A stretch of 64,000 nucleotides of DNA, from NCBI RefSeq assembly GCF_900107285.1, contig NZ_FNPK01000006.1:1-64000 (forward strand), given 5' to 3'. The notes under the pieces were generated by a model, which was given only the letters and a program-made list of their open reading frames with translations, ran no database searches and was not told the origin of the DNA. The position numbers and the translations under genes were made by a program. This DNA is from Acinetobacter kyonggiensis (GTDB lineage Bacteria > Pseudomonadota > Gammaproteobacteria > Pseudomonadales > Moraxellaceae). This document shows, one piece after another, positions 25,958 to 35,475 of the stretch. Positions within the stretch are counted from its first letter, which is position 1; every line of letters starts with the position of its first letter.

Positions 25958-28419
25958 TAACGTTGTGTCCAAGATTGATTAATATTATTGAAACCTAGAA
26001 TACGATTCTCTAGTAATGATGAAAGCTTGTTATTGAAACCACCTAAGCCTTTGAGGCTAATTTCAGCCATGATGGCACGTTTAGCATTCACACCATCTTC
26101 ATTTACATTGTCTAGGTCGTTGTAGTAAGAACGTCCATATACTGAAACTCCCCAACAACACGACTCATAATTGACACCGAGTAAATATTCACGTGCTACG
26201 TTATTTTCGATATCGTATTGGGCATGGCCCATAATGCGCCAGTTATTTGATATTGGCTGAATGAAAGATGCCACCACTTGATCATATTGATCTTGTCGGT
26301 TTGGAATATCTTTACGATAGAAGTAACCCACATTATAAAGATTGCCTTTATCGCCAGTGTAATAGAGCTGTAAATCACGTTGGGCATTGTCACCATTCGA
26401 CATCCAAGCCGAGTTTGCACCAATGCTAAGTTTTTGTGAAAGTTGGCTAGATATACTTAAAACAGGGCCTGTATGATGTTCAGTATCAAACTCATCTGCA
26501 ACATTATCTAAACTAACTCGACGATCTTCAAAATAATAACTTTGACCGATGCTAGTTTTTAAGCGCTCTAAGCCAATTTCATCGAATAGGCTGTAGCTTA
26601 GACCAAGCGTTAAGAAGTTATTATCTTCTAAGCGGTCGTGTCCATAGAAACGGCGTGCACTAAATAATTGATCATAATTAATAGAGGCGGTTGCTGAATC
26701 AAAGTTCGGATGACCTTCTTGGTTTCTGTACGGTGCATAAGCATAAAATGCGCGTGGAGTAAGGGTTTGTAGGTACTTGCCATCTTTTTCAAAGGTTAAA
26801 CCTGCATCTAAAGTAAATTGTGGCACCGTCACAGATTGACTTTCATTGGATGAGTTGGTGTCTTGATTAAGTGCATCAATGGTATTTTGATCGTAAAAAG
26901 TATTTACATTACGAAGGGATACTTCAGGAATAATAAATGACCAAGGATTGCGGTAATTATAGCGAACAGCAAAATCATTATAGATACGAGTACCACTTGG
27001 TTCGAAGGTTGTACCCGTTCCATTGGTGAAGTTGCTGATCTCTTTTTTAAAGTAAGCGGTATCGTGATTAAACTCGTATTGTAAACCCAGTGGATTTCCC
27101 GTTTTATAATTTAATAGGAACTGTGGTAAACGTGCGTAAGGACGGTCTTCATCAGAAACGGTTTTGTCCAAGGTTTGAAAGTTTTCAACCTTTAACTGGG
27201 CTTTTAAGCCAGGAATACCATTTTTATAGTTAAGTTCCCATGCACGACGTAAATTTAAGTCAGTTTTAGAGTTTGGATTATTATTTAAATCAGTAAAATA
27301 ATCTTTATCTGATGCGTAGTTATAATCTAGGTTGGTAGAGAACTGTTCATTGATTTGCCAGTTGTGCAGTAAATGTAAATCTTTACGGTCTTGGTCGTCA
27401 TACTTCTCATCAGAAGCTAAATAACCACCCCAAATCATACCTGAGCCGAAATTTTCGGTTAAGTAACGGAATTCACCTTCAAGCATTGCGCCACGATCAG
27501 CAATATACCGTGGTGTTACTGTCGCATCGTAATTGGGTGCTAAATTTAAATAAACAGGTACAGCAAGTTCTACACCACCATCATTGGTGAAGCCAAAGCT
27601 TGGGCTTAAAATACCCGTCGTGCGGCGGTCATCAATCGGGAAGTTAAAATAGGGAACAGCTAAAACGGGAACATCTTTAACATAAAGCTTGGTTCCGCGA
27701 GTTTCTCCGCGCCCTGTTTCTTGATTCAATGTGATTTTGTTGGCTTGGATTTTCCAAGTCGGCGTTTCATCTGGTGGGCATGTGCTGTATGTCGCATTGT
27801 TCATCACCACAATGTTTTCAGAGGTGCGGGAAATCTTTTCCGCGCGACCATGCGCATGTTGTTCTTCTGAAATATAGAAGCTGTTATTTAAGTCGCCTTG
27901 CTGTGTTTTTAGGTTGTAATTGATTTGATCGCTTTGGGCGAGCAAACCAGCCTGAGCCATTTGAACACGGCCTTCAGCATTGGCAAATGTTTGTGTTTTA
28001 TCAATGGTAATTTTATCGGCACGAATTTGACGACCATCTTGGTCAATGAGTACATTGCCTTCAAGTACTGAGTCACCATTTGGATCGTAATGACCATAAT
28101 CGGCGGTGACCACTGAGGTGGCTTCAGCAGCACCTGACGCTTTCGTTTCAGGGCTAATCGGGGTGATCCAAGCGCCTTGACAATATGCCGAGCTTAAGTG
28201 CTGTCCTTGCCGTTGTTGAGCCTCAGGAGTCGACTTGTCAACGTAGTATTGTTCAAAAAACTGTTGTCCAGGATAAGCTTCTTGAATGCTGTCCTTCATT
28301 TTTTGATTGTTGACAGTCGAAGCTGGAAGTGTGGACTCAGCATAGCTTGAAATCGAGCTGCCACATAAAAGGGTCAAGATAGCAGTCGCTAAAGGATTAA
28401 ATTTGAACTGATGCTTCAT
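25957..28419 (-). CDS. lptD: LPS/LOS assembly outer-membrane protein LptD
   Basis: A protein of about 820 residues that places lipopolysaccharide or lipooligosaccharide in the outer leaflet together with LptE. It has a signal peptide (ATAILTLLCGSSISSYA), then a periplasmic jellyroll (OstA-type) domain at about 100-230 (VTADYGHYDPNGDSVLEGNV), then a large beta-barrel. The four cysteines needed for the family's disulphides are visible: one in SAYCQGAW, one in STCPPDETP and the adjacent pair in YESCCWGVSVYG. I start at ATG 28419 (MKHQFKFNP). An ATG three codons upstream is equally possible. surA follows, overlapping by one base. The divergent neighbour is amgK. Confidence 0.95.
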   Translation of the reverse strand: MKHQFKFNPLATAILTLLCGSSISSYAESTLPASTVNNQKMKDSIQEAYPGQQFFEQYYVDKSTPEAQQRQGQHLSSAYCQGAWITPISPETKASGAAEATSVVTADYGHYDPNGDSVLEGNVLIDQDGRQIRADKITIDKTQTFANAEGRVQMAQAGLLAQSDQINYNLKTQQGDLNNSFYISEEQHAHGRAEKISRTSENIVVMNNATYSTCPPDETPTWKIQANKITLNQETGRGETRGTKLYVKDVPVLAVPYFNFPIDDRRTTGILSPSFGFTNDGGVELAVPVYLNLAPNYDATVTPRYIADRGAMLEGEFRYLTENFGSGMIWGGYLASDEKYDDQDRKDLHLLHNWQINEQFSTNLDYNYASDKDYFTDLNNNPNSKTDLNLRRAWELNYKNGIPGLKAQLKVENFQTLDKTVSDEDRPYARLPQFLLNYKTGNPLGLQYEFNHDTAYFKKEISNFTNGTGTTFEPSGTRIYNDFAVRYNYRNPWSFIIPEVSLRNVNTFYDQNTIDALNQDTNSSNESQSVTVPQFTLDAGLTFEKDGKYLQTLTPRAFYAYAPYRNQEGHPNFDSATASINYDQLFSARRFYGHDRLEDNNFLTLGLSYSLFDEIGLERLKTSIGQSYYFEDRRVSLDNVADEFDTEHHTGPVLSISSQLSQKLSIGANSAWMSNGDNAQRDLQLYYTGDKGNLYNVGYFYRKDIPNRQDQYDQVVASFIQPISNNWRIMGHAQYDIENNVAREYLLGVNYESCCWGVSVYGRSYYNDLDNVNEDGVNAKRAIMAEISLKGLGGFNNKLSSLLENRILGFNNINQSWTQR

Positions 28420-28539
28420 TTGTCTCATTAACCAAGTATGCTTAATCGCAATTAATTATTCTCGCATCATAGAGAAAAAGTTGATAAGTGGCTACACTTA
28501 GTACTTTAAAAACTCAGCCTGTTTTAGAATTTATCGCAA

Positions 28540-29553
28540 ATGAAAACACAACGTGAACAAATCATACATACATGGATTACATCTGTACTTGATTCAGATC
28601 AATTTGAAATTAATTTTTTGCCAGGCGATGCAAGCTTCCGTCGTTATGCACGAATCAAGTTGAATAATAAAACATTTATGCTTATGGATGCACCACCAGA
28701 AAAAGAAGATTGTGTACCTTTTGTGACGATTGACCAGTTTTTCGATACGCATGGTGTTCGTGTACCGCATATTGTTGCAAAAGATTTACAGCAAGGTTTT
28801 TTATTACTTGAAGATTTTGGTGATGTTTTACTCTCAACTTTGCTTAACGATGACAAGGTTGATGCCTATTATGCGCAAAGTTTTAAGCAGTTGATTGAAT
28901 TACAAGCAATTGATGGGGTGAAACAGTTTCCTGAATATTCGTATGAAAAATTGCTCAGTGAAATGCAATTATTGACGGATTGGATGTTGCCATCGCTGCA
29001 CATTGAGCCAAGCAAAGAAGAGCAGGCATTAATTAAACGAACGTTTGCAATTTTGGCCAATGCTGCATTAGCGCAACCTCAAGTGATCGTTCATCGCGAT
29101 TTTCATAGTCGTAATTTGATGAAAATTGAAGGTGAAACGGAACTTGGGGTGATTGATTTCCAAGATGCGGTGATTGGTGCGGATACTTACGATTTAATTT
29201 CCATTACCCGTGACGCTTATGTGCAGTGGAATGCAGATCAAGTTTATGCATGGTTTAAAGTTTTCTATGATTTGTTGCCTGAAGTTGCAAAACAAGACCG
29301 TGATTTTGAACAATTTAAACGTGATGCTGATTTAATGGCAATTCAACGACACATTAAAATTTTAGGTATTTTTGTGCGTTTATTTGAACGTGATGGAAAA
29401 ACGGGTTACCTCAAAGATTTACCGCGTGTAATGTGGTATTTGCTTGAAGAAAGCAAGCCGTATGCAGAATTACAACCGTTTATGCAGTTTATTCACGCTA
29501 AAGTAATGCCGAAATTTGAAGCCAAATACGGTATTTACGAGGTTGCTGCATAA
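28540..29553 (+). CDS. amgK: N-acetylmuramate/N-acetylglucosamine 1-kinase AmgK
   Basis: An aminoglycoside-phosphotransferase-fold kinase of 337 residues. The catalytic loop is VIHRDFHSRNLM and the metal-binding DFQ is in GVIDFQDAVIGADTYDL. LPGDASFRRYARI near the N-terminus corresponds to the family's nucleotide-binding strand. In Pseudomonas, AmgK phosphorylates MurNAc at C1 in the peptidoglycan salvage route that bypasses de novo UDP-MurNAc synthesis. The next gene is murU, overlapping by one base, and lptD is divergent, the same order as in pseudomonads. This context is what separates it from other APH-like kinases. Confidence 0.92.
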   Translation: MKTQREQIIHTWITSVLDSDQFEINFLPGDASFRRYARIKLNNKTFMLMDAPPEKEDCVPFVTIDQFFDTHGVRVPHIVAKDLQQGFLLLEDFGDVLLSTLLNDDKVDAYYAQSFKQLIELQAIDGVKQFPEYSYEKLLSEMQLLTDWMLPSLHIEPSKEEQALIKRTFAILANAALAQPQVIVHRDFHSRNLMKIEGETELGVIDFQDAVIGADTYDLISITRDAYVQWNADQVYAWFKVFYDLLPEVAKQDRDFEQFKRDADLMAIQRHIKILGIFVRLFERDGKTGYLKDLPRVMWYLLEESKPYAELQPFMQFIHAKVMPKFEAKYGIYEVAA

Positions 29554-30242
29554 TGAAAGCCATGATTTTAGCTGCGGGTCTAGGCAACCGCATGCGTCCA
29601 CTGACTTTATATAAGCCAAAACCATTGCTTGAAGTGGGCGGTAAGCCATTGATTGTATGGCATATCAAAAAACTAAAAGAAATTGGTGTGACTGAAATAG
29701 TGATTAATTCTGCATGGTTAGCAGATGTTCTGATTGGCGCTTTGGGTGATGGTTCGCAGTTTGGCGTGCAGATTCGCTGGACACGTGAGGATGAAGGGTT
29801 GGAAACAGCCGGTGGTATCATTAATGCCTTGCCCTTGCTTGGTACAGAACCTTTTATACTCGTGAATGGTGATGTCTGGACAACCTTTGATTTTACTTCT
29901 TTACTTGAGGTAAAACTTGAAAATGATCTTGCCCATCTGGTTTTTGTGAGTAACCCTGAACAGCATCCGAATGGTGATTTCACCCTTGCAGAAGGGCGAG
30001 CTTATACCTTTGATCAAAATCAACAGGGTGAAAATTTAACCTTTAGTGGGGTTTCTGTTATTCACCCTAAAATGTTTGATGGTTTGGAAAATGGCAAACG
30101 ACCACTTGCACCTTTATTAAAAAATGCCATGTTGGATGGAAAAATTTCAGCAGAAAAAATGCAAGCAGCTTGGGTTGATGTTGGCACACCAGAACGATTA
30201 AGTGACCTAGATCTACAGATTCGTCAAGGGATGTACGCTTAA
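29553..30242 (+). CDS. murU: N-acetylmuramate alpha-1-phosphate uridylyltransferase MurU
   Basis: A nucleotidyltransferase of 229 residues with the N-terminal motif AMILAAGLGNRMRPLT and FLVNGDVW-like metal-binding Asp in ILVNGDVWTTF. KPKPLLEVGGKPLI is the usual sugar-phosphate nucleotidyltransferase lysine region. It converts MurNAc-1-phosphate and UTP to UDP-MurNAc, the step after AmgK. Its ATG overlaps the amgK stop (TAATG). The C-terminal WVDVGTPERLSDLD is typical of MurU and related enzymes. MurU-type recycling is connected with intrinsic fosfomycin tolerance in Pseudomonas. Whether that holds here is not shown by sequence. Confidence 0.93.
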   Translation: MKAMILAAGLGNRMRPLTLYKPKPLLEVGGKPLIVWHIKKLKEIGVTEIVINSAWLADVLIGALGDGSQFGVQIRWTREDEGLETAGGIINALPLLGTEPFILVNGDVWTTFDFTSLLEVKLENDLAHLVFVSNPEQHPNGDFTLAEGRAYTFDQNQQGENLTFSGVSVIHPKMFDGLENGKRPLAPLLKNAMLDGKISAEKMQAAWVDVGTPERLSDLDLQIRQGMYA

Positions 30243-30326
30243 GTGCATAATCACTAAGCGTTAACTACTGTTCCACGGCTTAGAAATCGGTATACTTCAG
30301 TTTAATTTTATTGAGATGTCTTCTTT

Positions 30327-30959
30327 ATGCATCCTTTTTTTCAAGACTTAAAGCAAGGTAGTCAAAAGCTTGGCTTAGATTTGAGTGAAGAAGCATTAAA
30401 TCTATTGCTGAAGTATCAAGATGCCCTTGTGCTGTGGAACAAAGCTTATAATTTAACCGCTATTCGTGATCCTAAAGAAATGTTGGTGAAACATTTACTT
30501 GATAGTTTGAGTATTTTAAAAGACTTACCAAAAGGTCGGTTGCTTGACATTGGTACGGGCGGTGGTATGCCGGGCATGATCATTGCTTTATGTCAGCCAG
30601 AACGCGAATGTGTTTTACTTGATTCAAATGGCAAAAAAATTCGTTTCTTAAAGCAATTTATTGCTGATTTAAAACTACAAAATGTAATTGCAGTGCAAAC
30701 ACGTGTTGAAAATGCAGACAGTATCAATGACTTGGGACAATTTGATGTCATCACCAGTCGTGCTTTTGCATCTCTAATCGACTTTGTTGCTGCATCGAAA
30801 CCTTATATGCATGAGCACAGTGTTATTGCTTCAATGAAAGGCTTAATTCCTGAAGAGGAAGTTGAAGTCATTAAGCAAGAATTCAGCTGTGACATTGTTG
30901 CATTAACGGTTCCACGCTTAGATGAACAACGTCATCTACTTTTATTAAAACGTATTTAA
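30327..30959 (+). CDS. rsmG: 16S rRNA (guanine527-N7)-methyltransferase RsmG
   Basis: A protein of 210 residues, the usual RsmG (GidB) length. The SAM-binding motif is LLDIGTGGGMPGM, the N-terminal part has WNKAYNLTAIRDPKEM (family hallmark N-L-T-x-I) and the later part VITSRAFASL. It methylates N7 of G527 in 16S rRNA; loss gives low-level streptomycin resistance in many bacteria. It starts a three-gene run with parA and parB, the conserved gidB-soj-spo0J order usually found not far from oriC. Confidence 0.95.
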   Translation: MHPFFQDLKQGSQKLGLDLSEEALNLLLKYQDALVLWNKAYNLTAIRDPKEMLVKHLLDSLSILKDLPKGRLLDIGTGGGMPGMIIALCQPERECVLLDSNGKKIRFLKQFIADLKLQNVIAVQTRVENADSINDLGQFDVITSRAFASLIDFVAASKPYMHEHSVIASMKGLIPEEEVEVIKQEFSCDIVALTVPRLDEQRHLLLLKRI

Positions 30960-30984
30960 TTATTTTTGAAGGGTTGGGGTTACC

Positions 30985-31767
30985 ATGGCACAAATTATTG
31001 CGATTGCGAACCAAAAAGGTGGTGTAGGCAAAACCACAACCGCAGTAAATTTGGCAGCATCGTTAGCTGTGTTAAAGAAGCGCGTTTTACTTGTGGACAT
31101 GGATTCACAGGGAAATGCCACGATGGGATCTGGTATCCAAAAAAATGATCTTTTATATTCAGTTACGGATGTTTTATTGGGCGAAGTTCCGATTGAAACA
31201 GCCATTACCAAAGCTGAAGTGGGTTATAAAGTTTTAGGTGCAAATCGTGATTTGGCTGGTGTGGAACTTGCGATTGCAGAACAAGATGGTCGTGAGTTTA
31301 TTCTGCGTGAAGCATTAAAAGAAATAGATCATTCTTTTGATTATATTATTGTGGACTGCGCACCTAGTCTGAGCTTAATTACGGTCAATGCTTTAGCTGC
31401 GGTACACGGTGTGCTTATTCCAATGCAATGTGAATATTATGCACTGGAAGGTTTAGCAGATTTGACTCAAACCATTGATCGTATTCAACAAGCGCTTAAT
31501 CCAGATTTGAAAATTATAGGTGTGCTGCGCACCATGTATGATGCGCGAAATGCATTGACGCGTGATGTTTCTGAAGAGCTTGAACAATACTTTGGCAAGA
31601 AACTGTATGACACTGTCATTCCACGTAATGTACGCTTAGCTGAAGCCCCTGCACATGGTTTACCGATTATTTTCTTTGAAAAAAGTTCAAAAGGTGCAGT
31701 TGCTTACTTAAATTTAGCAGCTGAAATGGTAAAAAAAAGTAAAGTACAAAAAGGAATGACAGCATGA
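30985..31767 (+). CDS. parA: chromosome partitioning ATPase ParA (Soj)
   Basis: A deviant Walker-type ATPase of 260 residues. It has NQKGGVGKTTTAVNLAA at the N-terminus with the signature Lys of KGGVGKT, DMDSQGNATMGSG (switch I/A'), VDCAPSLSLITVNAL (switch II) and MYDARNALTRDV. It works with ParB bound at parS to segregate replication origins. The ATG at 30985 follows GAAGGGTTGGGG. It overlaps parB by 4 bases (ATGA). I found no parS site by eye in the window. Confidence 0.95.
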   Translation: MAQIIAIANQKGGVGKTTTAVNLAASLAVLKKRVLLVDMDSQGNATMGSGIQKNDLLYSVTDVLLGEVPIETAITKAEVGYKVLGANRDLAGVELAIAEQDGREFILREALKEIDHSFDYIIVDCAPSLSLITVNALAAVHGVLIPMQCEYYALEGLADLTQTIDRIQQALNPDLKIIGVLRTMYDARNALTRDVSEELEQYFGKKLYDTVIPRNVRLAEAPAHGLPIIFFEKSSKGAVAYLNLAAEMVKKSKVQKGMTA

Positions 31768-32651
31768 CCATAAAAAAACGGGGTTTGGCTAAAGGTCGTG
31801 GTTTGGATGCCTTGCTTGGTTCAATCCAAAAAGAAAAACTACAAATGGAAGCTCAGGCTTTAGATCATGGTCAGTTAAAACAAATCAATGTTCATTTGTT
31901 GACCCGTGGTGAATATCAACCACGACGTTTTATTCATGAGCACGATCTTCAAGAGCTTGCTGCTTCAATTGAAAAACATGGTGTGATGCAGCCCATTGTC
32001 ATCCGTCCCATCGATGATGAAAAATTTCCTTATGAAATTATTGCTGGTGAACGCCGCTGGCGAGCGGCACAACTTGCAGGTTTAACTGAAATCCCTGCGA
32101 TTGTGCGTGATTTAACCGATCAAGTTGCCATTGCTTTGGCATTGATTGAAAATATTCAACGTCAAGATTTGAATCCAATTGATCAAGCGATGGCATTACA
32201 GCGCTTTCATGAAGAATTTGGCTTAAGTCATCAAGAAATTGCCGATACAGTCGGCAAAGCACGGACGACCATCAGTAATTTATTGCGTTTACTGTCTTTG
32301 GCGGACTCAGTCAAAGACTTTATGCAGCAAGGCTTACTTGATATGGGGCATGCTCGCGCAATCTTAACGTTAAAAGCCAAAGATCAGCTTAAAGTTGCAG
32401 AACATGTGATTGAAAAAAGTTTATCCGTGCGTCAAACAGAGCAATTGGTGCGTGATTTGAATGCACCTAAACAAGAAAAAGCCAAAACAGACGTTGCACC
32501 AGATATTCAACAATTAACACAACGTTTAGCAGAGCGTTTTAGTGCAGATGTAAAAATTGATCATAATAAGCAAGGTAAAGGAAAATTGGTCATTCAATAC
32601 CATTCTTTGGATGAGTTGGATGGCATTTTAAATATTTGTTTTGCAGAATAA
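31764..32651 (+). CDS. parB: chromosome partitioning protein ParB (Spo0J)
   Basis: A CTP-dependent sliding clamp and parS-binding protein of 295 residues. It begins RGLAKGRGLDALLGS, the ParA-stimulating N-terminus. The ParB nuclease-like/CTP-binding domain has GEYQPRRF, GVMQPIVIRP and IIAGERRWRAAQLAG (the GERRxRA box). The helix-turn-helix is at about 150-200 (LSHQEIADTVGKARTTISNLLRLL). The C-terminal dimerisation region ends YHSLDELDGIL. Start overlaps the parA stop. Confidence 0.95.
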   Translation: MTIKKRGLAKGRGLDALLGSIQKEKLQMEAQALDHGQLKQINVHLLTRGEYQPRRFIHEHDLQELAASIEKHGVMQPIVIRPIDDEKFPYEIIAGERRWRAAQLAGLTEIPAIVRDLTDQVAIALALIENIQRQDLNPIDQAMALQRFHEEFGLSHQEIADTVGKARTTISNLLRLLSLADSVKDFMQQGLLDMGHARAILTLKAKDQLKVAEHVIEKSLSVRQTEQLVRDLNAPKQEKAKTDVAPDIQQLTQRLAERFSADVKIDHNKQGKGKLVIQYHSLDELDGILNICFAE

Positions 32652-32675
32652 TTTTTTATTTTATTGGGGAAATAC

Positions 32676-33314
32676 ATGTGGGAATTAGTCAAAGCAGGTG
32701 GGTGGTTAATGCTGCCCCTTGTTTTATGCTCGATTTTTACTGTTGCAATTACAATTGAACGCATGATTCGGTTAAAAAAATCAATGATTTTACCAAAAGC
32801 ATTGTTATTGAGTCAGACTCAAAATGCAGATGCAGTCATGCAGCAATTACAACAAGATGAAGCATTAAAGGGCAGTACCTTAGGGCGTATTTTTACTGTG
32901 GGCTATCAAAGTAAAAATCAAAATGAACAATATGCTCGTGCGCAAATGGAAGTCACGGCTTCTCAAGAAATTGGCTATTTGGAAAAAAATATTAATTTCT
33001 TAGGTACATTAAGTGCTGTAGCGCCACTTTTAGGTCTGTTGGGTACAGTTTTAGGTATTATTGAATCATTTTTAGTGATTGATTTAGGCACCAATAGTAA
33101 TCCAACACTGATGATTCCGGGTATCTCAAAAGCCTTGATTACCACTGCGGCAGGAATGTTTATTGCAATTCCAGCATTGTTTGCTTATCGTTATTTTCAG
33201 CGTTTAGTGCAAGAATATGTTGCAGAACTTGAGCAACAATCGACATTATTTCATGCGGCACTTTTCTATCAAAATTCTACAGTTGAAGAACAAGATCTTA
33301 GAAAAGCAGGTTAG
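32676..33314 (+). CDS. exbB: MotA/TolQ/ExbB proton channel family protein
   Basis: An inner-membrane protein of 212 residues with three transmembrane segments: one near the N-terminus (GGWLMLPLVLCSIFTVAITI), a large cytoplasmic loop, then LGTLSAVAPLLGLLGTVLGI and ALITTAAGMFIAIPALFAY, the two helices that carry the conserved Thr/Ala proton-path residues. With the ExbD-type partner encoded 8 bp downstream it forms a proton-driven motor. In this cluster (before msbA and lpxK) the pair is conserved in several proteobacteria, and its energised partner is not established. I start at ATG 32676, preceded by GGGGAA. Confidence 0.9.
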   Translation: MWELVKAGGWLMLPLVLCSIFTVAITIERMIRLKKSMILPKALLLSQTQNADAVMQQLQQDEALKGSTLGRIFTVGYQSKNQNEQYARAQMEVTASQEIGYLEKNINFLGTLSAVAPLLGLLGTVLGIIESFLVIDLGTNSNPTLMIPGISKALITTAAGMFIAIPALFAYRYFQRLVQEYVAELEQQSTLFHAALFYQNSTVEEQDLRKAG

Positions 33315-33322
33315 GGTGAAAA

Positions 33323-33745
33323 ATGAAATTCAAACGCACACAAGTTGAAGATATTCACATTAATCTGACACCCATGATTGACTGCTTATTGTTTATTTTG
33401 GTTTTTTTATTGTTATCAACCACATTTAACCAATTTAGTCGTATGAATTTAACTTTGCCCGATGCGCAAGGTGTTCCGCCCAAACAATATGAACATAAAA
33501 TTGAAGTGGTTGTTGATGCTTCAGGGCATTATTCAATTAATGGACAATCGATTGCGAGTAAAGATGTTGTTGATTTAAATGCTGCAATTAAACAGATTTC
33601 TAATGAGCGTCGTGATTTAATGTTTGTGATTGCTGCCGATGCTAAAGCCACACATCAAGATGTGATTCGTGTGATGGATGTTGCGGGTCAGCTTGGGTTT
33701 GTTAATATCAATATTAGTACTAAAGTTCCGTCTAGAGGTTATTAG
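33323..33745 (+). CDS. exbD: ExbD/TolR family biopolymer transport protein
   Basis: A protein of 140 residues with a short cytoplasmic N-terminus, one transmembrane helix containing the proton-path Asp (INLTPMIDCLLFILVFLLLS) and a periplasmic domain ending ADAKATHQDVIRVMDVAGQLG and INISTK. It is the partner of the ExbB-like protein just upstream. Its stop overlaps the msbA GTG start by one base, coupling the motor genes to lipid A transport. Confidence 0.9.
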   Translation: MKFKRTQVEDIHINLTPMIDCLLFILVFLLLSTTFNQFSRMNLTLPDAQGVPPKQYEHKIEVVVDASGHYSINGQSIASKDVVDLNAAIKQISNERRDLMFVIAADAKATHQDVIRVMDVAGQLGFVNINISTKVPSRGY

Positions 33746-35472
33746 TGAAGCAAGATTTTAAAGTCTATCTACGTCTTTTGGGCTATTTAAAGCCTTTTTG
33801 GGGTATAGCGATATTAGTTTTTATCGGTTTTGCAATTAGCGCAGCAACAGAAGTATCTATTGCAAAATTATTAGAAAAAATCATTACCGCAATCCAACAT
33901 AGAGATCAAGGCTTTACTTCTATATTTCCTTTTTTAGTGATCTTGTTGATGTTTTTCCGTGGTGTAGGTTCCTTTATCGGGGGCTATTTCACGGCAGTGA
34001 TCTCTCGGAATTTAGTCTTTAATATCCGTCAGGAAGTTTTTGGTAAATTACTTAGACTTCCATCTCAGTATTATTTAGATAATACCAGTGGTCATATCAC
34101 CGCTAAAATTATGTACAACGTGGAGCAATTAACGGCTGCTTCATCAGAATCACTCAAAACGATTGTACAACAAGGTTTGATTACCATTGGGTTGTTGGGG
34201 TATTTGCTGTATAGCAATTGGCGATTGACCCTTATTATTCTGATTTTTGCTCCGTTGATGGGTTTTCTGGTTCGTAAAGCATCGAAACGTATGCGGATAT
34301 TGTCCATACAAGTTCAAGACACTATGGGTGATGTCAACCATGTGGTGCAAGAAACAGTTAATGGTAATTTGGTTGTAAAAGGTTTTGGTGGGCAAGAGTA
34401 TGAACAAACTCGTTTTAAAGATCACTCGCTTGAAAACTTAAAACGTGGTTTGAAAATGGTGGTGGTACAGCAGCTTAATAGTCCTGTTGTACAATTTATT
34501 ATGTCCATTGCCATGGGTATCATTATTTGGATTGCATTACGACCAGAAATTTTACGTGATACCAGTGCCGGTGAGTTCGTTGCTTACATTACAGCAGCGG
34601 GTATGCTAAGCAAACCAATCAAAGCATTAACAGATGTCAATGAAAAATTACAACGTGGTATGGCGGCAGCGCATTCAGTTTTTGAATTACTCGATTTGTC
34701 TGAAGAGCAAAATACAGGGACTTTAACACCTGTGCTTAAAGGTAATATTGAATTACAAGATGTGAATTTAACTTATGCAGATGGTCATCAAGCGATTCAT
34801 GATTTTAATTTAAATGTTAAAGCGGGTGAAACGGTTGCTCTGGTTGGGCGTTCAGGTGCGGGTAAAACCTCCTTAGTGAATCTATTGATGCGTTTTCAAG
34901 AGGCCAGCTCCGGTCATATTTATTTAGATCAGCACGATATTCAAGATATAGATTTGACTAGTTTGCGAACCCAAATTGCGATGGTGAATCAACAAGTGGT
35001 GCTATTTAATCGTACTGTTCGTGACAATATTGCCTATGGACAGCTCGAAGGTGCAACCGATGCAGATGTTATTGCCGCAGCAAAAGCCGCTTATGCACAT
35101 GACTTTATTATGGCTTTACCGCAAGGCTACGATACACAACTGGGTGCACAAGGTTTGAACTTGTCCGGTGGGCAACGTCAGCGTATTGCTATTGCACGTG
35201 CTATTTTGAAAAATGCACCAATTTTAATTCTGGATGAAGCCACCAGTGCGTTAGATAATGAATCGGAATACTATATTCAACAGGCTTTTGACGCTGCCAT
35301 GCAGGATCGCACGACCATCGTGATCGCGCATCGTTTATCGACGATTGAAAATGCTGATCTTATTGTGGTGATGGATAAAGGTAGGATTGTCGAGCAAGGT
35401 ACGCATGTGGAATTAATTGCCAAGCGTGGTGCTTATCACCAATTGCATCAGCGTAATTTCGAGGAAAATTGA
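33745..35472 (+). CDS. msbA: lipid A export ATP-binding/permease protein MsbA
   Basis: A half-type ABC exporter of 575 residues that flips lipid A-core across the inner membrane. The first about 320 residues form six transmembrane helices. The ATPase domain has Walker A GRSGAGKTSLVNLL, Q-loop, signature LNLSGGQRQRIAIARA, Walker B ILILDEATSALD, and the switch His in IAHRLSTIENAD. It starts with GTG, overlapping the exbD-like stop. lpxK follows after 3 bases, the classical msbA-lpxK pairing. Confidence 0.94.
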   Translation: MKQDFKVYLRLLGYLKPFWGIAILVFIGFAISAATEVSIAKLLEKIITAIQHRDQGFTSIFPFLVILLMFFRGVGSFIGGYFTAVISRNLVFNIRQEVFGKLLRLPSQYYLDNTSGHITAKIMYNVEQLTAASSESLKTIVQQGLITIGLLGYLLYSNWRLTLIILIFAPLMGFLVRKASKRMRILSIQVQDTMGDVNHVVQETVNGNLVVKGFGGQEYEQTRFKDHSLENLKRGLKMVVVQQLNSPVVQFIMSIAMGIIIWIALRPEILRDTSAGEFVAYITAAGMLSKPIKALTDVNEKLQRGMAAAHSVFELLDLSEEQNTGTLTPVLKGNIELQDVNLTYADGHQAIHDFNLNVKAGETVALVGRSGAGKTSLVNLLMRFQEASSGHIYLDQHDIQDIDLTSLRTQIAMVNQQVVLFNRTVRDNIAYGQLEGATDADVIAAAKAAYAHDFIMALPQGYDTQLGAQGLNLSGGQRQRIAIARAILKNAPILILDEATSALDNESEYYIQQAFDAAMQDRTTIVIAHRLSTIENADLIVVMDKGRIVEQGTHVELIAKRGAYHQLHQRNFEEN

Positions 35473-35475
35473 TTT

